Shown here: piece after piece, positions 1-5,402 of the stretch
How positions within the stretch are numbered: position 1 is the stretch's first letter
Layout of the letters: each line of letters opens with the position of its first letter
Assembly: GCA_026713405.1 (NCBI GenBank)
Contig: JAPOON010000386.1
Span: 1-5,402 of the forward strand
DNA length: 5,402 nt
Reading direction: 5' to 3'
Source of the DNA: Gammaproteobacteria bacterium
GTDB taxonomy: Bacteria; Pseudomonadota; Gammaproteobacteria; Pseudomonadales; Azotimanducaceae_A
Notes under the pieces: model-generated
Seen by the model: only the letters and a program-made list of their open reading frames with translations
What the model was told of the DNA's origin: nothing
Database searches by the model: none
Program-made: the position numbers and the translations under genes

Positions 1-1185
1 GGCCGATTCACCTCCCCGGACGCCATGGTGAGCCAGATCAGGCGCGGCATCCTGGATCTCATCGGCGCCGCGCGGCCGTCCATCGCCGATCCGTTTCTGC
101 CGGCAAAAATCAACGAGGGACGCGAGGACGAGATACGCGAGTGCATCGGCTGCAACATCTGCGTGTCGTCGTATCATGACGGGGTGCCGGTCCGCTGCAC
201 TCAGAATCCCACCATGGGCGAGGAATGGCGGCGCGGCTGGCACCCGGAACGCATTCCGCGGGGTGACCCCGGCACCAGCGTGCTGGTCGTCGGTGCCGGT
301 CCGGCGGGGCTCGAATGCGCCAGCGCGTTGGGCAAGCGCGGGTTTGCAGTGACGCTTGCCGAGGCCGGCAAGGAACTGGGCGGGCGCGTAACCGTCGAGT
401 CGAAGCTGCCCGGGCTCGCCACCTGGGCCCGCGTGCGTGACTACCGCAGCCACCTGATCGGTTCCATGGTCAATGTCGCCGTCTATCGCGACAGCCTGCT
501 GACCGCCGCGGATGTCTTTGAATTCGCAAGCGATCACGTGGTCGTCGCAACGGGCGCGAACTGGACCACCGACATCCTTGAGCGCAACGGATACCCCGGC
601 GCGGGATTCGAGAGCGACGCGGTCTTCACCCCGGACGATGTGCTGGCCGGCGCAGCCCTCGAAGGCCCCGTCGTCATCTACGACTTCGATCACTACTACA
701 TGGGCGGCTGCCTGGCCGAACTGCTGCGCGGGCGCGGACACGAGGTAACGCTCGTTACCAATGCCAATGCCGTATCCGCCTGGACGTTCATGAACAACGA
801 ACTCGCCGAGATACGGTCGCGAATGATCGAACTCGGGATACGGACCGAACTCGAGCAAACCGTAACCGCCTTCAGCGGCGGCGCAGCCGAACTCACTAGT
901 ATCTATCGTGACAGGACGGTCAGGTCGATCGAATGCGGTTCCCTGGTTGTAGTCGGCGTCAGGCAGCCGAATGATCGTCTGTACCGGGAACTGATTGCCG
1001 ATGACGAAGCCCTTGCCCGTGCCGGCATTTCCGGTGTGCGCAGCATCGGCGATTGCCGGGCGCCGGGAGCCATTGTCCACGCGGTGTATTCCGGGCATGA
1101 ATGCGCCCGAACGATCGACCGGGCGAATGAGGTCGACCCGATCGCCTGGGAAAGACCCGATTTATCCCCTTTTGTGCGCCATTAG
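1..1185 (+). CDS. Trimethylamine dehydrogenase-like NADH:flavin oxidoreductase, C-terminal part (5' end outside window)
   Basis: The frame is open from base 1 (no start needed) to TAG at 1183-1185, giving 394 visible codons; the ATG at 25 is internal. The opening residues (GRFTSP, then GAARPSIADPFLP) match the end of the FMN-binding TIM barrel of Old-Yellow-Enzyme-type dehydrogenases. A 4Fe-4S loop follows, with Cys codons at 142, 151, 160 and 196 (CX2CX2CX11C), then CTQNPTMGEEWRRGWHPE, strongly resembling trimethylamine and dimethylamine dehydrogenases. An FAD/ADP-type Rossmann motif VVGAGPAG lies at about 286-309, and DHVVVATGANW at about 535-567. The second nucleotide-binding strand reads YDFDHYYMGG (679-708) instead of GxGxxG. 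In this family substrate is oxidised at FMN and electrons pass through the Fe-S cluster. In trimethylamine dehydrogenase they go to electron-transfer flavoprotein. The likely role is oxidative N-demethylation of a methylated amine or betaine in the cytoplasm. Family is confident; substrate is unknown, because the active-site barrel is off-window. Confidence 0.93.
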   Translation, partial: GRFTSPDAMVSQIRRGILDLIGAARPSIADPFLPAKINEGREDEIRECIGCNICVSSYHDGVPVRCTQNPTMGEEWRRGWHPERIPRGDPGTSVLVVGAGPAGLECASALGKRGFAVTLAEAGKELGGRVTVESKLPGLATWARVRDYRSHLIGSMVNVAVYRDSLLTAADVFEFASDHVVVATGANWTTDILERNGYPGAGFESDAVFTPDDVLAGAALEGPVVIYDFDHYYMGGCLAELLRGRGHEVTLVTNANAVSAWTFMNNELAEIRSRMIELGIRTELEQTVTAFSGGAAELTSIYRDRTVRSIECGSLVVVGVRQPNDRLYRELIADDEALARAGISGVRSIGDCRAPGAIVHAVYSGHECARTIDRANEVDPIAWERPDLSPFVRH

Positions 1186-1212
1186 CCATAGCGTGTTTCA
1201 AGGGCTGGGGCG

Positions 1213-1218
1213 TATGAT
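1213..1218 (+). promoter_or_regulatory. Candidate -10 box (TATGAT) for the small coiled-coil gene
   Basis: TATGAT matches the sigma70 -10 consensus at five of six positions and ends six bases before the ATG at 1225, so initiation would fall at or next to the start codon. No convincing -35 hexamer is visible 16-18 bases upstream (sequence around 1189-1196), and there is no extended -10 TG. It may be chance; read-through from the oxidoreductase gene is an equal alternative. Confidence 0.2.
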
Positions 1219-1224
1219 TCGGGT

Positions 1225-1503
1225 ATGGCCAAGGACGTTTGGGCATTGCTTGGGGTTTTCGCTGCGGGGTTTATCCTCCTGGCAGGGCTGACCCTTGGCA
1301 TCTATGATCGGCTTGACGCCAGATATGATCGGCTTGATGCCAGGATAGAACGGCTCGACATGAAACTGAGCGGGGAAACCGGGAAGATTCAAGCAGACCT
1401 GGCCGCGATTCGTGAGCGCCTTGTGCGCCTGGAAACGCTGGTCGGCGTCGCGGACCGGGATCTTGCACCCGCTGTCGAGGACGACGCCGACTTCAACTCC
1501 TGA
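1225..1503 (+). CDS. Small membrane-anchored coiled-coil protein, unknown function
   Basis: This is a 92-residue ORF from ATG 1225 to TGA 1501-1503, 39 bases after the oxidoreductase stop. Residues 5-26 form one hydrophobic segment (VWALLGVFAAGFILLAGLTL), a probable single transmembrane helix or uncleaved anchor. Residues 27-46 are heptads (YDRLDAR, YDRLDAR, IERLDMK) with Leu and Tyr/Ile at regular spacing, and a second helical stretch (IQADLAAIRERLVRLETLVG) follows; together they predict an oligomeric coiled coil. The tail is acidic (VEDDADFNS). Small membrane plus coiled-coil proteins of this style are common hypothetical proteins; I recognise no specific family and assign no function. No good Shine-Dalgarno lies 5-10 bases upstream of the ATG. 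A TATGAT box at 1213-1218 could place transcription start at the ATG itself. The regular heptads and fitting codon use favour a real gene, and long minus-strand frames here have no protein-like features. Confidence 0.72.
   Translation: MAKDVWALLGVFAAGFILLAGLTLGIYDRLDARYDRLDARIERLDMKLSGETGKIQADLAAIRERLVRLETLVGVADRDLAPAVEDDADFNS
1303..1365 (+). repeat. 21-bp in-frame tandem repeat encoding coiled-coil heptads
   Basis: Copy 1 (1303-1323) and copy 2 (1324-1344) are identical at 19 of 21 bases, both encoding YDRLDAR. A diverged third copy (1345-1365) encodes IERLDMK. The unit is exactly seven codons, so copy-number change would lengthen or shorten the coiled coil by one heptad without a frameshift. 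Confidence 0.85.
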
Positions 1504-1623
1504 GTCCCGGCCGAAAGCCGCCGTTTCGTCGACCGAGCGGTTGTGGCAGGCGTTTCGTCAATCATTCGCGTTGGCAAGGTGACCGGCTTCCGGTTGATCC
1601 GGGGCGTCGCGTGACAGCCACCC

Positions 1624-1674
1624 TTGCTCAATTCGAAATTTTGCACCACGTTATGTAATCAATTGCAGTTTACT
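1624..1674 (+). promoter_or_regulatory. AT-rich patch, possible promoter of the large exported-protein gene
   Basis: This stretch is markedly richer in A+T than its surroundings. It contains TTGCTC (1624), TTGCAC (1641) and a -10-like TGTAAT (1654-1659, five of six to TATAAT). No pair has correct spacing with two good hexamers, so the call rests mainly on composition and position between a gene end and the start of a long gene. If used, it gives a leader of about 200 bases containing the dyads at 1763-1794. Confidence 0.25.
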
Positions 1675-1762
1675 CGACCGCGAACCCAAAGGCCGAGAAG
1701 TACTTGGATTCGACTGATCCCCCTGCAGCCCACTATTGCGCCAACAATCGTTTCCGTTCATG

Positions 1763-1794
1763 GGTGAACGATGAGGTTCACCGTGTTTCGGTGA
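1763..1794. promoter_or_regulatory. Two overlapping inverted repeats (operator or alternative hairpins)
   Basis: GGTGAAC (1763-1769) and GTTCACC (1776-1782) form a perfect 7-bp inverted repeat with a 6-base spacer. TCACCG (1778-1783) and CGGTGA (1789-1794) form a perfect 6-bp inverted repeat with a 5-base spacer. They share 1778-1782, so as RNA hairpins they exclude each other; as DNA the first is a symmetric site typical in shape for a dimeric repressor. The dyads lie 79 or more bases before the GTG start at 1873. No known operator consensus is recognised. Confidence 0.4.
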
Positions 1795-1872
1795 CCCTCC
1801 GGTGGGCCGTCCACACGCCCGCCACCGGCACCGGGGCTTCGCTCGCGCTGACGGGATAACGAGCACAGGTTC

Positions 1873-1998
1873 GTGCCAGAGCCCGGGTGCGAACAGCCCG
1901 CCGCCTCCGAATCAACTTCGCGTTTCCGTGGGTTTGCAGCTCTTGTCTGCACCCTGGCCGCGATGGCAGTAATCGGCCCCGCAGCGCCGGGCCTGGCT
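1873..1998 (+). other. Sec signal peptide coding segment
   Basis: From GTG 1873 the product has a 20-residue polar n-region ending RFRG, a hydrophobic core of about 15 residues (FAALVCTLAAMAVIG) and a c-region PAAPGLA followed by QSADP, consistent with signal peptidase I cleavage after residue 42. The only Cys near the core (Cys26) lies inside it and is not a convincing lipobox. The long n-region leaves some doubt about the exact start. Confidence 0.75.
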
Positions 1999-4900
1999 CA
2001 GAGCGCTGATCCGGCCAAGCCGGCAGCAGCACGAATCGTGGTCATGAGCCCGCATGCACGGGCGAAGGCAATGGCCGCGATCGAGGCATCCCTCCTCGAA
2101 AAGGATCGCCGCACGGCGGCTCAGCGCAAGATGTCTTCCGAACTCCTGGACAGGGTGCTGGAGGACCCCCGGGGAGAAGTCGAAGTCGACATTCGGGCCG
2201 ATGTAACGCCGGAATTGCTGGTCAGGATCGGTGAACTCGGCGGCGAACTCGTCAGCGCGTTCCCGGGCTACCGTGCGATTCGGGCCGTACTGCCGGCTTC
2301 AGCGCTGGAAGAGCTTGCGGAAAGCGATGACGTACAGACGCTGGCTGTCGCGGAAAGGGGCGTGTCCAACCGAAGGGCCCCGGCGTCGGGGCACGGTGGC
2401 GGCAACGAAGCCGGTGAATTGCCCGGTCCGCCTGAAGCACCGCGCTCCCGGTCGTTGGCCAGCGCTTCCGTGCGGCTGAAGGACAACACGTCCGAAGGCG
2501 ATATCGCGCACCAGGCCGATCTGGCCCGCCAGACCCACAGGGTCGACGGCACGGGGATTGGAATCGGGGTGATTTCCGACGGTGTGCGCACGCTCGCGTC
2601 ACGGCAGGCGACCGGCGACCTGCCTGCACATGTGACGATCTTGCCGGGGCGGGCAGGCGCGGGCGACGAAGGCGCGGCGATGCTCGAGATTGTCCACGAC
2701 CTGGCACCGGGGGCGGACCTGTATTTTGCAGCGGGCACCAACAGCAAGGCGCAGATGGCGGCCAACATCGGGGCGCTTTGCGCCGCGGGCGCGGACATCA
2801 TCGTCGACGACCTCCAGTTCGCCGATGACCCCGCGTTTCAGGACGGGCTCATCTCCGGGGCAATCAGTTCGGTGGTCGGGCAGGGCTGCCTTTACTTTGT
2901 CGCGGCCGGCAACGGCGGCAACCTGAATGACGGCACATCCGGGGTCTGGGAAGGCGATTACGTTCAGGGAGACCCGTTGACCGTCGGCGGCGAGACCGTG
3001 GGGCGCATGCACGACTTCGGGGGCGGCGTGCATGAAAACCGGGTCGAGAAGGATACGCGCCGCTGGTTCACGCTGCAGTGGTCCGACCCCTGGGGCGCAG
3101 CGGCGAATGACTACGATCTGTTTCTGGTGGATGCCGCCGCGCGGGGAGCGCCACAGACGGTCGCGTCGGGCCTCACGGCGACGGGCTACACCGACTCCGG
3201 CGTGTCGGGCACGACCTATGCCTACCAGGCGCAGGCGCAGGCGGACGGCGGCACCGTCACACGCAGCGCACGGGTCACGGTGATCTCGGGCGCTGCCAAC
3301 CGTCCCCCGGCCGCGGTCGGCACGTTGCCGGACCTGAACCTGCGCGCCGGGGCGGATGCGGTCACCGTCGATGTCGAGGACGATTTCGTGGATCCGGACG
3401 GCGACACCCTGACCTTCGCAGCGGCTTCGGACGGGACGGCGGTAACAGCGACGGTATCCGGGTCGGTGACTACCCTGACGCCGGTGTCGGTGGGTTCCGC
3501 CCTGATCACGGTCAGCGCAACCGATGCGGACGGCTCGAACACCAGCGCCCGCCAGCGGTTCAGGGTAACCGTCTGGAGTGCAAGCGCCGTAGATTACGAT
3601 TCGGATGACGACCGGTTGATCGAGATCGACTCCCATCAGCAACTGGACGCCGTGCGCTACGACCTGGACGGCGACGGTTTTCCGGAGGCGACGGACGCGG
3701 CCTCCTATGCTTCGGCGTTCCCGGACGCCATCGGGCTCATGGGATGCCCGAACATCGATGGATGCTCCGGCTACGAACTCACCGTCGATCTGGACCTGGA
3801 TACCAACGGCAACGGAACGGCCGATGTCGGCGATGCCTACTGGAACGGTGGCCTCGGCTGGAACCCGATCGGCGGAGAGGGCAGTAGCGCCAGCGGGGGA
3901 ATCACCTACCTGCGGAACCCACTCGATACCGTCTTCGAAGGCAATGGGCACAGGGTGTCCAACCTTTACGTCAGGTCGGAGACCAACCCCCTGCTGGCGG
4001 GGTTGTTCGGGTACGCAGGGCGCGGGTCCCTGATTCGGAACCTGGCCGTTGTCGATGCGGACGTGGCGGGATTGAGACACGTCGGAACCCTGGTGGGAAC
4101 GACGGACGGCAGCGTAACCGGCGTCTATGCGACCGGACGGGTGGAGGGTACCGGCGCCCAGGCCTTTGCCGGGGGACTGGCAGGACAGAAACTCTCGAAC
4201 AGCCTCGTTTCGGTCAGCTATGCCTCGGTCAGCGTGGAAGGCACTGCCAACGCTGTGGGCGGCCTGGTCGGGCTCAACTTCGGCGAGATCGAGGCGAGTT
4301 ACGCAACCGGTGCGGTAGCCGGAACCATTGTCGGCGCCCTGGTCGGCCGCAATGCGGGAACCATCGTTGCGAGTTACGCCACGGGCGCGCTGCCCGGAAT
4401 CGAGACCGGCTACCTGGTCAGGGAACGATTTCTGTCGGGCACGGCGTCCGACAGCTACTTCGACACGCAAACGGCCGGTGTAGCCTTCCAAGACAGCACC
4501 GGGCAGACCACATCGAGCCTCCAGTCCCCCACCGACTATTCCGGAATCTATTCGACCTGGAACGTCGACATAGACGGCGACGGCTCGGCGAACGACCCCT
4601 GGGATTTCGGAGGCAGCGGCGACTACCCCGCCCTGAATCACGATTTCGACGGCAGCGGCACGGCAACCTGGGAAGAGTTCGGCTACCAGTTGCGCGACGG
4701 CCCGACCCTGACCATCGCGACGGGTTCGGGGCAGCCCGTGCTGACCTGGACGGCAGTCGCTACCGACGACTGGGATCCCGAGCCCAGTGTCCTCTACACG
4801 GTCACCCGTGAAGACGGTACCGATGTGAACACTCTCGCAAGCGGCCTGGCGGTGCTGACCTACACGGACGGCGATGTCATCGAGGGCGAAACCTACAGCT

Positions 4901-5402
4901 ACCAGGTGACGGCGGGCACCGGAGCCGGCGAGGCGGTACGCAGTGCGGTCGTGGAGGTCACCACACCCGTCGACCCGACCACGCCGCCCCGGATCCGCTC
5001 CATCGCCAGCGATGCAACACACCCGACGAAAGACGCATTCACGGTGACCATAGGTTTCACCAAGGCGGTCACCGGCCTGGAGGCGAGCGAGATCGAGGTG
5101 GATAACGGCAGCGCCTCGAACTTTTCCGGATCCGGCGCCACCTACAGGCTGCGGGTGACGCCGGATGCCGAGTTCGAGGGTGACGTCACGGTGCGGGTTC
5201 CGGCCGGGGTTGCTGTGGACGGTGCATCGAACCTCAACGAGGTGGGCAGCGAGACTTTCGCGGCGGCCACAACGGTGTCCGTGGAAGTGGGCGCGAGTGG
5301 CGACACGGCAACGGAAGGCTCTGACTACGCCACGGTCGGCACGCTGACCCTGACCATTCCCGCCTATGCGCGAAGCGCGACGGTGCGCTTCATGCTGACG
5401 CC
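1873..5402 (+). CDS. Exported multidomain mosaic protein: partial S8/S53-like peptidase domain, fn3, Ig-like, GLUG, Calx-beta (3' end outside window)
   Basis: The frame is open from after TGA 1849-1851 to the window end. GTG 1873 is the only usual start before the signal peptide; its ribosome site is weak (AGG at 1867). Numbering from it: residues 17-42 are Arg-rich n-region, hydrophobic core FAALVCTLAAMAVIG and PGLA|QS, a Sec signal. Residues 43 to about 215 resemble a pro-region. Residues 224-420 are a peptidase S8/S53-like half-domain (Asp236, Glu266, AAGN with Asn347, DYDLFLVD 413-420). Residues 428-475 are the second half of an fn3 domain; 476-567 an Ig/cadherin-like domain (NRPP start, DPDGD); 574-943 a GLUG module with a Cys pair (625, 631) and EF-hand loop 924-935; 944-1032 fn3; 1040-1129 a bacterial Ig-like domain; 1130-1176 a Calx-beta-like segment. 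It is probably secreted or surface-bound and calcium-dependent. No catalytic Ser motif is visible, so proteolytic activity is doubtful. Specific function is unknown. Confidence 0.9.
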   Translation, partial: MPEPGCEQPAASESTSRFRGFAALVCTLAAMAVIGPAAPGLAQSADPAKPAAARIVVMSPHARAKAMAAIEASLLEKDRRTAAQRKMSSELLDRVLEDPRGEVEVDIRADVTPELLVRIGELGGELVSAFPGYRAIRAVLPASALEELAESDDVQTLAVAERGVSNRRAPASGHGGGNEAGELPGPPEAPRSRSLASASVRLKDNTSEGDIAHQADLARQTHRVDGTGIGIGVISDGVRTLASRQATGDLPAHVTILPGRAGAGDEGAAMLEIVHDLAPGADLYFAAGTNSKAQMAANIGALCAAGADIIVDDLQFADDPAFQDGLISGAISSVVGQGCLYFVAAGNGGNLNDGTSGVWEGDYVQGDPLTVGGETVGRMHDFGGGVHENRVEKDTRRWFTLQWSDPWGAAANDYDLFLVDAAARGAPQTVASGLTATGYTDSGVSGTTYAYQAQAQADGGTVTRSARVTVISGAANRPPAAVGTLPDLNLRAGADAVTVDVEDDFVDPDGDTLTFAAASDGTAVTATVSGSVTTLTPVSVGSALITVSATDADGSNTSARQRFRVTVWSASAVDYDSDDDRLIEIDSHQQLDAVRYDLDGDGFPEATDAASYASAFPDAIGLMGCPNIDGCSGYELTVDLDLDTNGNGTADVGDAYWNGGLGWNPIGGEGSSASGGITYLRNPLDTVFEGNGHRVSNLYVRSETNPLLAGLFGYAGRGSLIRNLAVVDADVAGLRHVGTLVGTTDGSVTGVYATGRVEGTGAQAFAGGLAGQKLSNSLVSVSYASVSVEGTANAVGGLVGLNFGEIEASYATGAVAGTIVGALVGRNAGTIVASYATGALPGIETGYLVRERFLSGTASDSYFDTQTAGVAFQDSTGQTTSSLQSPTDYSGIYSTWNVDIDGDGSANDPWDFGGSGDYPALNHDFDGSGTATWEEFGYQLRDGPTLTIATGSGQPVLTWTAVATDDWDPEPSVLYTVTREDGTDVNTLASGLAVLTYTDGDVIEGETYSYQVTAGTGAGEAVRSAVVEVTTPVDPTTPPRIRSIASDATHPTKDAFTVTIGFTKAVTGLEASEIEVDNGSASNFSGSGATYRLRVTPDAEFEGDVTVRVPAGVAVDGASNLNEVGSETFAAATTVSVEVGASGDTATEGSDYATVGTLTLTIPAYARSATVRFMLT
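2542..3132 (+). other. N-terminal half of a subtilase/sedolisin-like peptidase domain
   Basis: GTGIGIGVISDG (2548-2583) is the Asp-motif strand of S8 peptidases, with Asp236. GDEGAAMLEIVHDLAPGADL aligns with the subtilisin HGTxVAGIIxxxAPxA motif but has Glu266 where His is expected, as in S53 and S53-like families. GADIIVDDLQF (about 2788-2820) and YFVAAGNGG (2893-2919, Asn347) follow as the next core strands and oxyanion Asn. The tail, LQWSDPWG then NDYDLFLVD, resembles the segment seen inside S53-like peptidases, where further core strands and a GTSxxxPH motif normally come later. Here the sequence departs into fn3. Family assignment comes from motif memory, not a search. Confidence 0.75.
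3592..4701 (+). repeat. GLUG-motif repeat module with terminal EF-hand-like loop
   Basis: The module begins YDSDDDRLIEIDSHQQLDAV, a usual lead-in to GLUG proteins. It then carries about five GLUG-like units near residues 709, 736, 766, 795 and 821, spaced 25-30 residues, the best being VGGLVGLNFGEIEASYATG. Units 4 and 5 repeat at DNA level: 4294-4314 and 4369-4389 both encode ASYATGA, 75 bases apart. It closes with SYFDTQTAGV, DPWDFGGSGDYPALN and DFDGSGTATWEEF (EF-hand-like loop, 4642-4677). GLUG repeats occur in bacterial surface adhesins and IgA1 proteases and probably form a beta-helix-like rod. Confidence 0.82.

Larger units (their letters stand above)
1504..1872. other. Intergenic region, 369 bases, probable leader of the large exported-protein gene
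   Basis: I see no convincing gene here. All plus frames are broken by stops (frame of the downstream gene: TGA at 1792 and 1849), and the minus-strand frames lack recognisable protein features. Contents: a weak 4-bp hairpin just after the small ORF (CGGC 1508-1511 with GCCG 1517-1520); a 9-bp direct repeat CGTTTCGTC (1522-1530 and 1551-1559); a short hairpin ACCGG/CCGGT (1582-1586 with 1590-1594) with no T-run after it, so not a clear terminator; the most AT-rich patch of the gap at about 1621-1675; and the inverted repeats at 1763-1794. Confidence 0.7.

Noticed and set aside
25..27. ATG at 25 as the real start of the flavin oxidoreductase
   Set aside because: The preceding codons (GRFTSPDA) already match the family, and starting here would discard the whole FMN barrel. 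The gene simply enters from outside the window.
1580..1596. Hairpin ACCGG-CTT-CCGGT as a rho-independent terminator
   Set aside because: Short stem, three-base loop and no T-run following; not enough for a terminator call.
1389..1649. Minus-strand frame of 86 codons overlapping the small coiled-coil gene
   Set aside because: The product is low-complexity Arg/Ser/Thr-rich, typical of antisense reading in GC-rich DNA, with no domain and half its length opposite a better plus-strand gene.
1771..1794. ATG at 1771, in frame with the large gene, as its start
   Set aside because: It meets TGA at 1792-1794 after seven codons, and another in-frame TGA follows at 1849. A leader-peptide role is possible but unsupported.
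1791..1859. GTG-initiated 22-codon frame ending TAA just before the large gene
   Set aside because: Too short, no ribosome site and no recognisable sequence; probably chance.
2932..2940. GTS in NDGTSGVWEGD as the catalytic Ser motif
   Set aside because: It lies nine residues after the AAGN Asn, whereas the subtilase nucleophile comes about 65 residues later and is followed by a xxxP pattern on a helix. The context looks like the loop after the oxyanion strand.
2599..5022. 807-codon open frame on the minus strand
   Set aside because: It is codon-register antisense to the large plus-strand gene. It is open only because the plus gene has no TTA, CTA or TCA codons between 2602 and 5022; the TCA at 2599 supplies its stop. 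The plus frame has a signal peptide and recognisable domains; the antisense product has none.

Overview
The window is GC-rich, plus-strand coding DNA. It reads like a proteobacterium, probably a marine or host-associated gammaproteobacterium. That guess rests on the gene content: a trimethylamine-dehydrogenase-type flavoenzyme beside a secreted multidomain protein with GLUG, Ig-like, fn3 and Calx-beta modules. No RNA gene, insertion sequence, CRISPR array or attachment site was seen.

Layout: (1) Bases 1-1185 hold the C-terminal part of an Old-Yellow-Enzyme/trimethylamine-dehydrogenase-like oxidoreductase, comprising the 4Fe-4S loop and the FAD/ADP-binding fold; its N-terminal TIM barrel lies upstream of the window. 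(2) Bases 1225-1503 encode a 92-residue membrane-anchored coiled-coil protein with a 21-bp in-frame tandem repeat. (3) Bases 1504-1872 are a 369-base gap with an AT-rich patch and two overlapping, mutually exclusive inverted repeats, likely the control region of the next gene. (4) From 1873 to the window end runs one uninterrupted plus-strand frame of at least 1176 codons, with no stop inside the window. It encodes a Sec-exported modular protein: signal peptide, pro-region-like segment, N-terminal half of a subtilase/sedolisin-like peptidase domain, half an fn3 domain, Ig/cadherin-like domain, GLUG repeat module ending in an EF-hand loop, a full fn3 domain, bacterial Ig-like domain, and the start of a Calx-beta-like segment.

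The most interesting point is in the large gene. The peptidase-like domain has the Asp motif, a Glu where subtilisins have His, and the AAGN oxyanion motif. It stops at the conserved DYDLFLVD strand and passes straight into the second half of an fn3 domain. The half that should carry the catalytic Ser motif (GTSxxxP) is absent from everything visible. A second mid-domain join appears near 5260. The protein therefore looks like a recombined mosaic, perhaps a non-catalytic surface protein or adhesin built on a peptidase scaffold. There is no evidence that the metabolic gene and the surface-protein gene work together; they appear to be separate transcription units.
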